Assembly: GCA_009823395.1 (NCBI GenBank)
Contig: CM020501.1
Coordinates: 4,906,861-4,970,860 of the forward strand
Length of the DNA stretch: 64,000 nucleotides
Direction of reading: 5' to 3'
Source: Thamnaconus septentrionalis
Lineage: Eukaryota > Chordata > Actinopteri > Tetraodontiformes > Monacanthidae
Part shown: in pieces, positions 1 through 11,680 of the stretch
Position numbering within the stretch: position 1 is the first letter of the stretch
Layout of the letters: each line of letters begins with the position of its first letter
The notes under the pieces: generated by a model
The model's database searches: none
What the model was told of the DNA's origin: nothing
The model's input: only the letters and a program-made list of their open reading frames with translations
Position numbers and translations under genes: made by a program

Positions 1-1007
1 AGCTACAGTAGAAAGAACAGACCCATTATTGGGCCAACAACCCCTGTCCTGCTGCCCTTCTAGCAGCTGTGGTATAGGTGTATAGGTGACAAACACCGCA
101 CATGCCAATGGAACTGCTGCTACTCAACACAGACACAACAGACAAAGGGGGAGAATCAGAACAAAAAGGAAAACAACTTGACAATCTACACAGACGAATG
201 TAGCTCAGCAATTTAGAGAGTGGCAAAGAGACAGACAGAAACTGTTTCTGACAAGTTGAGGCCTTTGAGGAGTGTTAGCCTGCACTCGCTTTTGGATAGT
301 GTGTCCTCGACCTTTCAGATTTGGCTGTCGCCTCAATCACCGATTCCCCCAGCCTTCAATTGAACACGCTTGTCTGAATTTTCTTTATAATAGCCCACCC
401 GCCTAGCCCACCCACTGTAAACAGACTCAAAAAACACAAAGACAAGGGGTCATATAAATAGATCATGTGACACGCATGTGTCTAGCGCATTTGTCACATT
501 TATTTTTCCTGCAATGAGTGAAATAATGCTCGTGGCATCACTGTCAGCATGATCAGAATGATTGGCATTGATGAACCATTGCGACTGGTGGTCAAAATTA
601 TGAGCTCTCAGCACCTCTTTCATTCCCCCTTGGTCTATGTCCAAGGTAGAGTGTAACTCTGCAGCAGTAGAAGGCCACAGTGTTCTTCTGAGACAACCCA
701 TTTATGAACTGAGCCTTTAATACTGTGTGAGAGTGTATGAAAAAAAGGGGGACCATCAGAGTGAAGGCGGTATATTATTAACCTCTTTTGCTTTTGTCTG
801 TCTCTGTGTGTACCTCTGTTTATGTGTCAAATATGACAAACATGAAACCCTCTCTGGCCCATGATTTCTGACTACATATTTCCCTCTTGTTTTTATGTCC
901 CACTCATACTTCGCCTCTTTCACCCTTGTTCTCTCTTCCTCCCATGGCATGTCTCACCCTCTCTTTCTCTCTCTACCTCCCTTTTTCTTGTAATTTTCAC
1001 ACTCCAG
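1..1007 (+). other. grin2b: grin2b intron (3' part)
   Basis: This is the intron upstream of the last grin2b coding exon. It ends in a pyrimidine-rich tract (about 945-1005) and a CAG acceptor at 1005-1007. The reading frame is open back to 861, but the stretch before 1008 is T/C-rich intronic sequence and not receptor-like. I see no other gene or repeat here. Confidence 0.75.
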
Positions 1008-3410
1008 GGTATCTACAGCTGCATCCACGGAGTGCAAATCGAGGAAAACAAGTCAGCCACAGACTCACCCTCGGCCACCATGAAGAAAAACATGAACAAC
1101 ACCCACTCCAACATCTTGCGGTTGCTCCGCACTGCCAAGGACATGACCGCGGTCCCGGGCATTAATGGCTCTCCCCATGCCGCTTTGGAATATAGCCACA
1201 GTGGACGCAGCTCTGCCATTTATGATATCCAGGAGCAACGACGCAGTTTGGTGGGTCACCCTGGAGACTGTAAGTCGGCGCCGCCCTATATGCAGGAGGA
1301 CAACATGTTCAGTGATTACATCAATGAGGTGGAGAGAACTTTTGGCAACTTGCCCCTGAAGGACAGCAACGTGTACCAGGACCATTACCTGCACCACCAC
1401 CCGGCCTCGGCTCTGGGTATGTCCGGCCCCCCACCTAACAGGCCGCGTAGCTTAGGCAGCACTAGCTCGTTGGACGGGGGCATGTTCGATTGTGACAGTT
1501 TAGGGGGAGGGGTAGCACCCATTTTCACCACCCAGCCACGCCCCTCTATGACTCACAGGAACACCAGTAAATTTGACCTGATCGCTGGCCACCCCCCTGC
1601 GGAGTCCAACCAGGGTGGGTTCAAAGGAAGCAATGTGTACGGCAGGTTTTCTTTCAAAGGAGGTGCATCCAGTACGGGGCTCATCGGGGGTCACGAAAGA
1701 TACTGTGGTGGGGGCGGGGGAGGCTCAGGGGGTGACGATGGGAACATTCGCTCTGACGTGTCGGATATCTCCACGCACACTGTCACCTACGGAAACCTGG
1801 AGGGCAACAACAAGCGCCGTAAGCAGTTCAGGGACAGCCTGAAAAAGAGGCCAGCCTCAGCCAAGTGCAGACGGGAGCAGGACGAGATAGAGCTGAGCGG
1901 CTTGAGAAGGAGACCCCACCACCATACCGTCCACCACCACTTCCCACATGGGCCCCAGGCACACCGCACGGTCTCACCTCCCCTGGAGCGGAAAAGGGGA
2001 GGAGGAGGGGGTAATTCTTCACCTTACTTGTTCCGCAAGGACAAAGAGAACATGAGGGACTTCTATGCGGACCAGTTCCGCTCCAAGGAGGGCAAGGCCA
2101 AGTGGGAGCAAGAGGGTGGAAGTGGAGGAAGTGGTGTGGGCGGTGGTAGCGGTGGCGGTATCTGTAAAAGCTTAGTACCTGTTGACGACTTCCTGAAAGG
2201 TAAAGGCAAAAAGCCAGAAGGTAAAGGTGGACTTAGCTCAGCCGGGCAGCAGGCCCACACCTGTTGGGAAAAGGGGGGTTCTGGGATAGGAGGAGGGGGC
2301 ATAGCAGGGGGTGACTGGGAGTGTCGTAACTGCCACACTGTGTGTCATCACAGCGGAGGCTTAGGGGGAGGTGGCACGTGCTCCGCTAGCGGAGTTGGGG
2401 GTACAACCAGTCGGCCCAGTTCTGCTAGCTGCAAACGCTGCGACTCCTGTAAGATTCAGCCAAGTAACCTTTACAATATCAGTGAGGACAACAACATGGT
2501 GTTCACCTCAGGCAGCGGCAACATAGTCCCCAGCCAGGCACCAGCTCAGACACAGCGCAGGAAGATAGGGCCAGGTGGGAGGGTCTTAAGGAGGCAGCAC
2601 TCTTATGACACCTTTGTGGACCTGCAGAGGGAGGGGGCAAGTCGAATGGCAGGGGTTGGTGGAGGCGTCGGGGGTCAGTTCCCCCAGCCCCGGAGCGTGA
2701 GCTTGAAAGACAAAGACCGCTTTACAGAGGGCCCCAGCCCTTACGCTCACATGTTTGAAAGGTACTCGGGCGAAAGAGAGTCTCCCATGTTTGGAGGAAT
2801 AGACGGGGACAGGGCGAAGGGAGGGTCCTCCTTCAGCTTGTTCCACGGAGGCGAAGGTGGGTTGCATCAGCGGTCAGTGGGGGAAAGAGACCTGAGGGAG
2901 AGAGATAGAGCTCTGGTGGGAGGTGGGGGCTGTGGTGGTGGTGGTGGTGGTGGTAGCAGAGGGATCGGGACTTACTCCTTGTCTAAATCTCTCTACCCAG
3001 ATAAGGTGAACCAGAACCCTTTCATCCCAACCTTCGGCGACGACCAGTGTCTATTACACGGTGCCAAACCGTACTACATCAAAAAGCCACAGACGCAGCA
3101 GCAACAGCAGCAGCAGCAGCAACTTCTCAACAACAGCCGAGGAGGAGGGGACTTCCACGGCTCCATGGGAGTGACTTCCTATTTGCCCGCGTCCGCCACA
3201 GCTGGGGTGATGTCCAATGTGGCCCCCAGGTTCCCCAAAGAGCTGTGTCTGGGTGGGTTGGGCGGGGCCATGGGTAACCACCACGGGGCCAGCAAGTTAC
3301 TGCCCGGGGGCAGAGACACACTAGGTTTGGGGCAGGGACAGAGACCATTCAATGGAGCCAGCAACGGACACGTTTATGAGAAGCTCTCCAGCATTGAATC
3401 AGACGTCTGA
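1008..3410 (+). CDS. grin2b: NMDA receptor subunit GluN2B, last coding exon (cytoplasmic tail)
   Basis: This exon encodes the intracellular C-terminal tail of the glutamate-gated NMDA receptor subunit GluN2B, which anchors postsynaptic signalling complexes. It starts after a CAG acceptor with GIYSCIHGV, a junction I recognise from mammalian GRIN2B, and runs 800 residues to TGA at 3408. Landmarks match GluN2B: FSDYINEVERTFGNL, IRSDVSDISTHTVTYGN, and a Cys cluster (CRNC, then CKRCDSC) corresponding to the palmitoylated cluster. The CaMKII docking and phosphorylation site RRQHSYDTFVDL has its Ser codon at 2601. QNPFIPTFGDDQCLLHG, the YEKL endocytic motif and the terminal PDZ ligand ESDV (3396-3407) follow. 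VYEKLSSIESDV distinguishes 2B from 2A. The tail is longer than the roughly 620 residues I recall for mammals because of glycine-rich inserts (near 1711, 2117, 2929) and a polyQ run (near 3096-3122). The remaining exons lie left of the window; the a/b paralogue is not resolved. Confidence 0.96.
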   Translation, partial: GIYSCIHGVQIEENKSATDSPSATMKKNMNNTHSNILRLLRTAKDMTAVPGINGSPHAALEYSHSGRSSAIYDIQEQRRSLVGHPGDCKSAPPYMQEDNMFSDYINEVERTFGNLPLKDSNVYQDHYLHHHPASALGMSGPPPNRPRSLGSTSSLDGGMFDCDSLGGGVAPIFTTQPRPSMTHRNTSKFDLIAGHPPAESNQGGFKGSNVYGRFSFKGGASSTGLIGGHERYCGGGGGGSGGDDGNIRSDVSDISTHTVTYGNLEGNNKRRKQFRDSLKKRPASAKCRREQDEIELSGLRRRPHHHTVHHHFPHGPQAHRTVSPPLERKRGGGGGNSSPYLFRKDKENMRDFYADQFRSKEGKAKWEQEGGSGGSGVGGGSGGGICKSLVPVDDFLKGKGKKPEGKGGLSSAGQQAHTCWEKGGSGIGGGGIAGGDWECRNCHTVCHHSGGLGGGGTCSASGVGGTTSRPSSASCKRCDSCKIQPSNLYNISEDNNMVFTSGSGNIVPSQAPAQTQRRKIGPGGRVLRRQHSYDTFVDLQREGASRMAGVGGGVGGQFPQPRSVSLKDKDRFTEGPSPYAHMFERYSGERESPMFGGIDGDRAKGGSSFSLFHGGEGGLHQRSVGERDLRERDRALVGGGGCGGGGGGGSRGIGTYSLSKSLYPDKVNQNPFIPTFGDDQCLLHGAKPYYIKKPQTQQQQQQQQQLLNNSRGGGDFHGSMGVTSYLPASATAGVMSNVAPRFPKELCLGGLGGAMGNHHGASKLLPGGRDTLGLGQGQRPFNGASNGHVYEKLSSIESDV

Positions 3411-3430
3411 GGGTGAAGTCGGAGGAGGAC

Positions 3431-3465
<35 letters not shown>

Positions 3466-6400
3466 TAGACAGAGAGAGAGGAGATGAAGTGGGTGAAGAA
3501 GAAGATGGAGGGTGGCTTTGAGAAAGTTGCAGAGGGAGTAAAACGGAAGCGGCACGGGCTTGATGACCTCGCTGTGTGAAGGTGAGCAGGGAGTGGCCCG
3601 GTGTGAGGTGTTTTCACTCCGCTCAGTGGAGAGGATGTGGACGGCGCACAGAGAGGCCGTTGGCGGGCTAAACTGTGGCAAAATCCGGTGCAATTCTCTT
3701 TGCAGCTCCTGGCGTCGGGAGGTGGACAGGAAGGGAGGGATCGATGGATAGAGAGAGATGGAAGGGGGAAAGTGAACACCCACAATCTTGAGCCTCTGCT
3801 TTCTTCACGCATTTGTTGTCTTTCCCTCCCTCCTGCGGCTCCTCGACACCAAAACAAACATTTTTTAAGCAAACGGATATACAATCATGAATGAGAAATC
3901 AACACTTCTGTTGAAGTAACAGGGTAAACTAACAATAATTGTACTGATAATGTTGATAATATTATTCCAGTGTGTTATGGGTTTAGATTGTTTTAAACTT
4001 TCATTTATTTAAACAGTTCATGTTACATATTTGTATTTGATTCTTTCCTAGCTTACCAATGTTACAGGACACCAGTAGACCAGTTTTCAGTATGGATCTG
4101 TTCAGTGTTCCTGTAATTTGGACTCTTCTTTGCTATTGATTCTTCATGTTGATTTTTTTTTTATATACTTTATTATTTTTGAGTGCTGTGAAGTGTATGT
4201 GAAAGGCATGACTTGCTGAGTACATTGTATGTACCTATAAATTTGCAAAGACAAGTGGTTTTTTTTTTGTTTTGTTTTGTTGTTTTTTTTTCAGCTGCAA
4301 ACGTAACATCATCATACTGATTTGCCACCTCCTCACCTTTTTTTCTGCCTGGTGGTACCAAATGGGTCTTGAATTTTGAGCTGGATGTGCCTTAATGGAT
4401 TTTCTACACACAAGGTCTGCTTTGTTGGTTTACCTGCACACTATTGGCAGCTCCACATGTTTAATTAGGTTTTGCTTGAGTCTAAAATGTTTTTCTCAAA
4501 AATCATTGAATTACACAAAAGGAAAATTATTTGCTACATCAGAGCAAACTTGAATTTCGTCAGATTTCCAACAGTGAACGTTGCCAACAGCAGGATCACA
4601 AGGGTTCAAACCACAGTGCCATGATAAACAACCCACCCCCACGACCCCCAACATCCCCAACCCCCAATCAGGTATGACCTCCTTTATAATGTAACTACAT
4701 GTTCCTTTCTCACTCCTTCACCCCTGCTATCCTCTATATAATTTTTGCATTGCAGATGATCTGAGAACTGTCTATTAAATGCACTGCATTTAACGTCCAC
4801 TCATGTTTCATTGGACTCGATTTGTAGAGACAGTTTAGCATCTCAGGATGGGGACATAATGGACTCAGATGAGAGTGTGCCCTTTCCTTTCGTGGGATGA
4901 GCAACCTGGCATGCTAATTATACATGATTACAGCTGAAAGTCCAGCCTACTGTATTAAATGGTCACGTTTAAATGAGGGGACACCGAGTGTAAAGCACAG
5001 CAGGCTGATAATTACAACCACGCTATTACCACGCGCTGGTTATGAACTTGTTTTGGTGGGGTTAATACTATAATACTCATACATTTGTGGAGAAAGAGAA
5101 AGTTTGAAAGAATTGTTTTTGTATCTCACTCAATTAAATGTTTTACACCAATCTCATGCCAGTCTAGAAACGCTACAGTGAAAAGCAGTGCCCCCATCAG
5201 GCAGTCTATCATAGCCTTCCTAGCATTACATTATTGGTGCATAGATTTGGTTCACTCAAAAAAAAAAAAAAAAAAAAAAAGAAAATTATTTTTAGTTTTC
5301 TAACCTGACTTAAAATACAACAGATCTTATGTGGAGAGGGTCCTCAGAATTATTGCAGTCATACTGTTACCTTTGACCAAGCTGCCTGTTATTCCCTCCT
5401 CTAGCACGTTGCAAGCAAAATTCCCTCCAAAATGTACTTATTTTTCCTATTACCTTTGCTGACACGCAAACTAGTTATCATCATATTTCTTGTGAACATA
5501 ACATTGACTTTCTTTCCTCAAAATGAAACATTCTTCAAACAGATTGCAAATGATTTAAGCTTGTTAACTAATGTCGATTCCTTCCTACATTGGGTTGGAT
5601 TCTCTTTCACGATATCAAGATTCTTCTCTCAAGTAGGACTCTTTTTGCGGACTTAATCAGCTTTATCAGTGTAGAAAATGTGTGAACACATGAAAACAAA
5701 CCTACCATAAGCATCGACCTACATGTGAATTTTTTAACGCCTTTGGTACAGATCTGCCTCTTAAACTGTTTCTATTTTCACAAGAAGGCCATCTCTGCTC
5801 TACAGTGAACACTGAAGTGGTGTTTTGATTCCTGATACTGTTCCCAAAAAATCAACACGACGGTTCTCCTTTTTCAGTCAGTATTTAGTGTCACTCTAGC
5901 CAGGCCATTTTCAAGAACCAAACTCAAATAACAAAGCACAATCGGGTTCGATATCAAGTTTTTTGTACATCCCAGTCAGAACACAAGAAGAAATTCCATC
6001 TCTTGACAAGTCAGTATGTATGATACCCGGTGGGGGGGGTTCTCTCCAGTGTTTGTGAGGACTTGCATGTACACACTTTTTTCTTCCTTTGTTTTGAATC
6101 TTAACTTTGAGCCCAGACAGAAATGGGTATTTTGAATAATATTTTAAAAATCTTATCAGTTTTGTTGGTAACTGATGCTCCATGTAGTACTGTGTGCGTG
6201 AGAGTGCTCGTTTGTACAAGAGAAGACACCAATCTAGCAGTCAAAAAATAGGACTATTGGGTTATTCTTACAGGTACAAAATAATGGGGGAAAATGACCT
6301 AAACATCTCACGGACAGAAACGCTTTTGTATTTTTAATATAATGGAAAGATCAATTTGCTTGACAGTTTCTGTGTAAATGCTCTTAAACAAGGTTGAGGT

Positions 6401-7290
6401 CTTGGTTAACTCATCTGTTGTCTCTGGAGAGGCCTTCTTCACCTCCTCTATTTTCTTTTAGAGCTCAGTGAATTTCACTTACTGTTCACTTATTGTCATT
6501 GTATGTGCCTGAATACATACGCTTGATTACCTCTGTGTGTGCTCATATGGGAGAGAGAAGGCGTGCGTGTTTGTTGTAAATGTAATATAGAGGAGTTTGT
6601 AAATACCTCACACTTGTGGACTTTTGATAAAAAAAAAAAAAAATAATAGCTGTACAAAAACCACAGAGAATAAATCTATTTGGGATAAATCTTTGATTCT
6701 TGATTCATAGCTCCGCCCCCTTAAAAGCTTTTTTGTAACTACTCGAGGCCAGGATAAGTGCAATCATTGATCAACGGATACATGGATAATGTGCATATTT
6801 ACTCACAGAGTTTGACACAGCCGAGTCAGGGTTTGTTGGTGTGTTTTCTATCTTCTTTGAGATTTGGTCAAAGAGCCACACTTTTTTTCTTTTTTTTTTT
6901 CTTTTTCAAACGAAAAAAGAAATTGTAAAGCACTGTCATCCTTTGATACACAGGAAGCACAATTGAACTATTTGTAGTTTTCTTCCCCAACCCCCTTCTT
7001 TGGCAGATGATCTGCTGCTGTGTTATGCCTCAGATGATCAAACAACTCCATCCCTGAGCTGTACAGATTGTGAAAAATGTACATACCACCACGACCTGGT
7101 TCACCCTTGCATTTTTTTTTTGTATGGAGAGAAATTACTTGTGCGAAGAGAGTATTTAAAATTTGATTGAATATTTAGTAATATGGAGATTAAACACAGT
7201 CAATGTGAAAACAAGTGCTGAGAAATATTATTCTTCTGTCTCTTTGGAATAAAAGTGTTGAGTATTAATAAAAAACGAAGAAATCTCAAA
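3411..7290 (+). other. grin2b: grin2b 3'UTR (extent inferred)
   Basis: AT-rich non-coding sequence follows the grin2b stop with no convincing reading frame. Canonical AATAAA signals occur at 6669-6674, 7248-7253 and 7267-7272, with another at 7642-7647. I place the likely end just after the 7248/7267 pair. Mammalian GRIN2B also has a very long 3'UTR. The region starts with a GA/CAGA simple repeat (about 3430-3482) and includes an A22-type run near 5259-5280. The end is inferred, not seen. Confidence 0.6.
7248..7272 (+). terminator. grin2b: Tandem poly(A) signals, probable grin2b end
   Basis: Two AATAAA hexamers lie 19 bases apart (7248-7253 and 7267-7272), followed within about 30 bases by a GT/T-rich stretch, the usual downstream element. 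An earlier AATAAA at 6669 and a later one at 7642 could act as alternative sites. Confidence 0.45.
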
Positions 7291-7743
7291 CTTGTTGGCG
7301 TTGTTGTATTCTGCGTTTGTTGTCCGCAGGTGCCGTGCTGTTTTTGCCACGTCCTGTTCGTACTTGTGACACTTAGATGCACGGAACAGGAGCTGCGACG
7401 GTCCGTGCTGTTAGGTCCCGTAGATTGAGGGGGGGATGAGGGCTGCGGAGGGCTGAGTTCCCGCCTCTGCTCCTTTCATCGTGTTGTCTGCTCGTTGTTC
7501 TTCATCTTCTCCTAACAACTCTTTCATCATGTTGGATTGATGTCACCCTGCTGCTCCCACCACCACCCCTACCCCACACCCACCCCTACACGGACTTCTT
7601 CTTTTTTTGATAGACTCAAGGAAAAAATGAAGTAGTTTGAGAATAAAAGGGAGAGGGGGAGGGAAGTTATATTTAAGGGGAAGGGAAGGAATGATGCAAA
7701 ACTGAGGTGAGCAGATCAAAGCCCCCCAAAATCTCACTCCCCC

Positions 7744-7749
<6 letters not shown>

Positions 7750-7828
<79 letters not shown>
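7750..7828. repeat. (CT)n microsatellite
   Basis: An almost perfect CT dinucleotide array of about 79 bases, followed by a few CTCGCT variants. Confidence 0.95.
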
Positions 7829-7831
<3 letters not shown>

Positions 7832-8462
7832 CTCGCTCTTTCCTTTACTCTGAAAACCTTGTCCAGCAACAGGAGTTATTTAAAGCAACCTGCTGCTTGT
7901 AAAAATAAAAAATAAAAAAATAAAACCATAGTATGCGTTTATAGATTTGGCATCTGCAGCCCTGGATGTGTTAAAAGAAAAACATGCTGAGGCAACGGCG
8001 GGTTTGTTCTTTTCTCTCTTTTTACCCAGTTTTCCACTCCTCTTTCTGTTCCTCTTCCTCTCTTTTTTTTAAAGGAAAAAGAGAACGGGCGCGCTACACG
8101 ATTTCCGCCGACAGCCCCATCATTTCTGCTTACTTGTTCACTCCTTACAGCGACCCAACAACCTCGGGATGCATCGCAACACATGTAACTACTTGACAAT
8201 TAACTGTTACCTAGCAACTGGCTCTCTTTCCAGAGATGGGGAGGGGTGAGGAGGAGGAGGGGCGGGGGACAGTGTAGGAATAAAAAGAGAGAGAGAGACG
8301 AAGAGATTTCCACTGTATTCCCACGGCATCTTAACTGGATTGGACGCAACAATGCGTTGACAATACCACACTAAAATGGAAAGAACAGCCCGAGCTTAAT
8401 GCCCACACATGGCAGCGTGGAGAAGAGGAGGGGGTGGGTGGGTGATGTACACATTTCTGCAG

Positions 8463-8488
8463 AGGAGGAGGAGGAGGAGGAGGAGGAG
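8463..8488. repeat. (GGA)n microsatellite
   Basis: About nine GGA units in an otherwise purine-rich stretch. Confidence 0.85.
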
Positions 8489-9732
8489 TGGTGGTGAAGA
8501 AAGAGGAGCTGGGAAGATTTAGGCGAGTAAGAAGCGAGCGATGCCACAGTGATGCTGTCAGATGAGGAGAAACTGGGTGGTCAAGTTCTGACAGCAACAA
8601 AGTTTGGACGGATGTGCCCACATTTGGACACATGCACATACACACACATGCGCCCCCCTCCCCCTCCCCTCCCCCTCCCCTCCAAACACAACACAGCGCC
8701 TGGTTGTATAGCACCCCCTAGCGGCCCCACAGGAATTGGGGAAAATGATTAAAGAAAGACGGGACAAGAAAAGAAAAGAAACGACATCCATGAATCATTT
8801 GTGATGTCATGTCTGATACGGCAATAGTCAAACACTGACATCTTGTGGCGATAAAGTGTAGCACATGGAGATTTCTGACTGGGAGGTACTGAGATTGAGC
8901 AAGATCCAAGATTTTCTTAAAACAATACTGGCACGCACTTTTTTCCCCTTTACTTTTAAAGGGTAGATACCTACTCATATGACTGTATGAATTAGGGCAA
9001 TGGGTGGATTTGCCAAAATGTTGAACTATGCCTTTAAAGTGAATGTTTAGAAAAATTAGTTTATAAAATAGGCAAAAACTAAAACACTCGTTCAGATATT
9101 CGCTGTATTTTATAAACAATTTTTTAATGATCAGATAAAAAAAAAAACATAACGTTTAGTACTTTTAGTTACAAATGTATATGTGTAAAACAAAAAAAAA
9201 GAGCTGCATCATAATAGTTCATGAGATATGAAAAGCACATGCTACAGAACCTGGATGTGGTAATTCTGCTGTTTGCATCACAACTAACTAACAATGTTTT
9301 ACAGGAGGTCATTATGAATCTGACTGAGATTAAGTACATTACACAGATTATAGGTTCCATATTACATCCATCTTCAGATATTTGGTTCTCATAAAAGAGT
9401 CTTTATCCCTCTCTTTACAGCATATTTCAAAAAAATGCTTGGTTTAGATTTCTGCTAAAACTGACCCCTTGCCCGACCTTTCAGGTGTATGGAAGATGAC
9501 AAGCGAGTGGAACAAAAAACCTGGCCAGGGTTGGTGCAAGCTCCCTTTGTGACATCACAAACACTTGATTTTTTTTCAACTGCATGCAGTTTCTGCAGTG
9601 TCTGTTCTGACACTGAGAGCTTTGGAAATATGATTGTCTCAGACTATTAATCATACAGAAATAAAATATTAACAGGCATACACGGGTGAGTGGGGCCACA
9701 TATCATCACCTGAGGCTCTTCCAACCCCTTGT

Positions 9733-10770
9733 TCACTGAGAGTCTCTCACTCTCTGTAGCAGCCTCACACCTCCGTTCCTCAGGACCCTCACACGTCTCC
9801 TCCCGACCACTCGGCTGCCCTTGGCCCCAGGTCTGGGGCTATGGTACCCTGCTGCGACCACCTCTTCACCTCCGTGGACCCCTTCCCCTGCTGCTCCCTC
9901 CTTTGTGCCCCGGTAGCCGTAGTGACTCAGAAACGGCTCCAGGGTTTCCAGACGGTGCGAGAGCTCTGTGATGCGCTTGCGCAGCAGGGACACCTCTCTA
10001 AACAGGTCGTTGAGAGACTCGGATAAAGGGCGCACCCTGCAGGACAGTTCGAGCATGAGTCAATGTTAGTTAAAAATGTGAACAATGTGAACACAAACGT
10101 GGAACTTGCGCAACAAACAGGATTTTTTTTTTTTTTTTTTTTTTTTTAATGCTGTGACCTGCTGCTGAGCTAACGGTTAGTTTAGCCTAGCAAGGGAAAA
10201 TAAAAACGACATTGACGTTTTCCTAAATACTTTTAAATTATTTTCCTACTCTTGTCATTAATGTTGTTACATCATTGATGAGTGATGAGAAAGAGGAGAG
10301 CATGTAAAGCTGCACAGGCAATGTGTTGGTAGAAATATTAGAGGTATTTAAAGGTACCTGGAGTAGTCAGGCAGTATTGTGTTGGGCTGAGAGTGCAGCA
10401 GAGTTTTGATCTCGTTAAAGATTCGTTTCCCCCAGGCATCCAAAACTCTGGTCACACTGCGCACCGAGGTCACGTTAACACGATCGGCTGAAACCCAAAT
10501 CACAGCACTGTCAAAATGTAATCCCATTTAATGCTCAGAATGCAAAAGTTACGATGTTAAAAAAAAAAAAATCGTCCATATTCTCATGCACAACTACAGT
10601 ACCTAAGAGTTATTTTTGTCTGTGATTTCCAGGCACCCCACCCTTTGTGATTTACCTCCTTCTCTGTAGTTCCAGTACCCATAATCCAGTTCATTTTCCT
10701 GACTATCTGACCAGGTCCCGGGTATCATGGCAACTGCAAGCAGCACCATCAACATGGGCAAAGGGGCCAT
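9733..10770 (-). CDS. Unnamed small secreted coiled-coil protein (three coding exons)
   Basis: I do not recognise this protein. Reading the minus strand, exons are 10770-10656, 10487-10358 and 10036-9733, with GT-AG junctions and matching phases 1 and 2. They give 182 residues. The start at 10770 opens a clear signal peptide (MAPLPMLMVLLAVAMIPG), followed by an acidic Tyr-rich stretch (DYGYWNYREG). An NVTS glycosylation sequon comes next, then amphipathic segments (VTRVLDAWGKRIFNEIKTLL; SESLNDLFREVSLLRKRITE) with coiled-coil heptads, SHYGY, a Gly-rich linker and a strongly basic tail ending RRRVRVLR...RVRDSQ. There are no cysteines in the mature part and no transmembrane segment after the signal. 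I infer a secreted or extracellular-matrix protein that self-associates. Phase-matched splicing and the continuous heptad pattern make it a real gene; its function is unknown. Confidence 0.8.
10120..10147. repeat. poly(T) tract
   Basis: About 27 consecutive T in the last intron of the minus-strand gene; on that strand it reads as poly(A). It could be the remnant tail of a retroposed copy, but nothing recognisable sits beside it. Confidence 0.7.
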
Positions 10771-11566
10771 GACTACCTAGGAAAGTAGAAAGAGAAAGAA
10801 GGTGAAGTAGAAGACAGTTCATTCTTCTGAAAGCATTTTTACTGAGTGTTTGTTTTACTTTTATTCTGTTACTTTTACTTTTATTTTTATTATTTTACAC
10901 TGTTAGTAAAACAATTATTTTATATAGTGGAATTAAAAATTCAAAATAATAAATCATTCATTAAGTATTGTTTTAATTTGATGTCATAATTCTCTTTAGA
11001 TTTTCTTTTACTGTTGGAAATACCAATGTATGTATCCAAATACTGATTTCAGTTACTTCAAGTCTTAAAACTAAAAAAAATCCCCTCAAAAACTCCAGTT
11101 AGCTATTACATCACTTCAAAAGCCTGCAGGTTCTGAGGTAAGAAACATCCCTCCACATACTTCAAGCCATTCAAAGTTCAGACCCTGTCTTCATTACATA
11201 AGCCCTAAGATTTGACAGCAAGACATGTTTTCTCTGATCGTGTGATTGCACCTTTGTTCAGAAAATAACGAAGAGCTGAAGAAAAGTCAAAAACAGCAGA
11301 ATCACTTCCACATTAGAGGGTTTGTTTCAGTAAAATACTTCACAATAATATGGCAATGACTCAGAGGGCCCGTTGAAAAATATCCGCATGCGATAATCCG
11401 ATACAGCTTGTTCCACATCTGGTTGTTGGTCTCAACATCACCACACAGTCCAGCTGGACTTCGCTGCGATGGTCACGACAACACATTTTTGCTGTTATAA
11501 ATACATATTTATCCAAACTACCAAAGACATGGTAGTGGCGTCACATGCATGGCAGCTGCCACTTAC

Positions 11567-11680
11567 CAGCGTAAAGGATGATGGCGATAACGATGAAGAC
11601 CCTTGAGATTGAATCCTCTGCAGACGTCCGACCTGCAGTACCAGCCTGCACTTCTCTTGCCTCTCTACTCTGTCACTGCC
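11567..11680 (-). other. Probable 5'UTR exon of the unnamed secreted-protein gene
   Basis: On the minus strand a good donor (CTG|GTAAGT) falls with exon end at 11567. The acceptor that opens the ATG exon is TTTCCTAG|GTAGTCATGG (exon start 10776). Upstream sequence near 11650-11750 is pyrimidine-rich as read here. The outer boundary is a guess. Confidence 0.4.

Larger units (their letters stand above)
7291..9732. other. Intergenic region with simple repeats
   Basis: No supportable gene lies between grin2b and the next gene. The region holds a long CT microsatellite (7750-7828), a GGA run (8463-8488) and a C-rich CCCCTCCCCT stretch (about 8655-8682). Short open frames here are repeat-derived or lack any family resemblance. 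Confidence 0.55.

Noticed and set aside
861..1007. Possible start codon at 861 for the grin2b frame.
   Set aside because: This is intron sequence read through; homology to GluN2B begins exactly at the CAG acceptor at 1008.
9733..10770. Assignment of the minus-strand secreted gene to CCDC3, CCDC134 or an EMILIN-like family.
   Set aside because: The cysteine pattern, length and motifs do not match what I know of those proteins.
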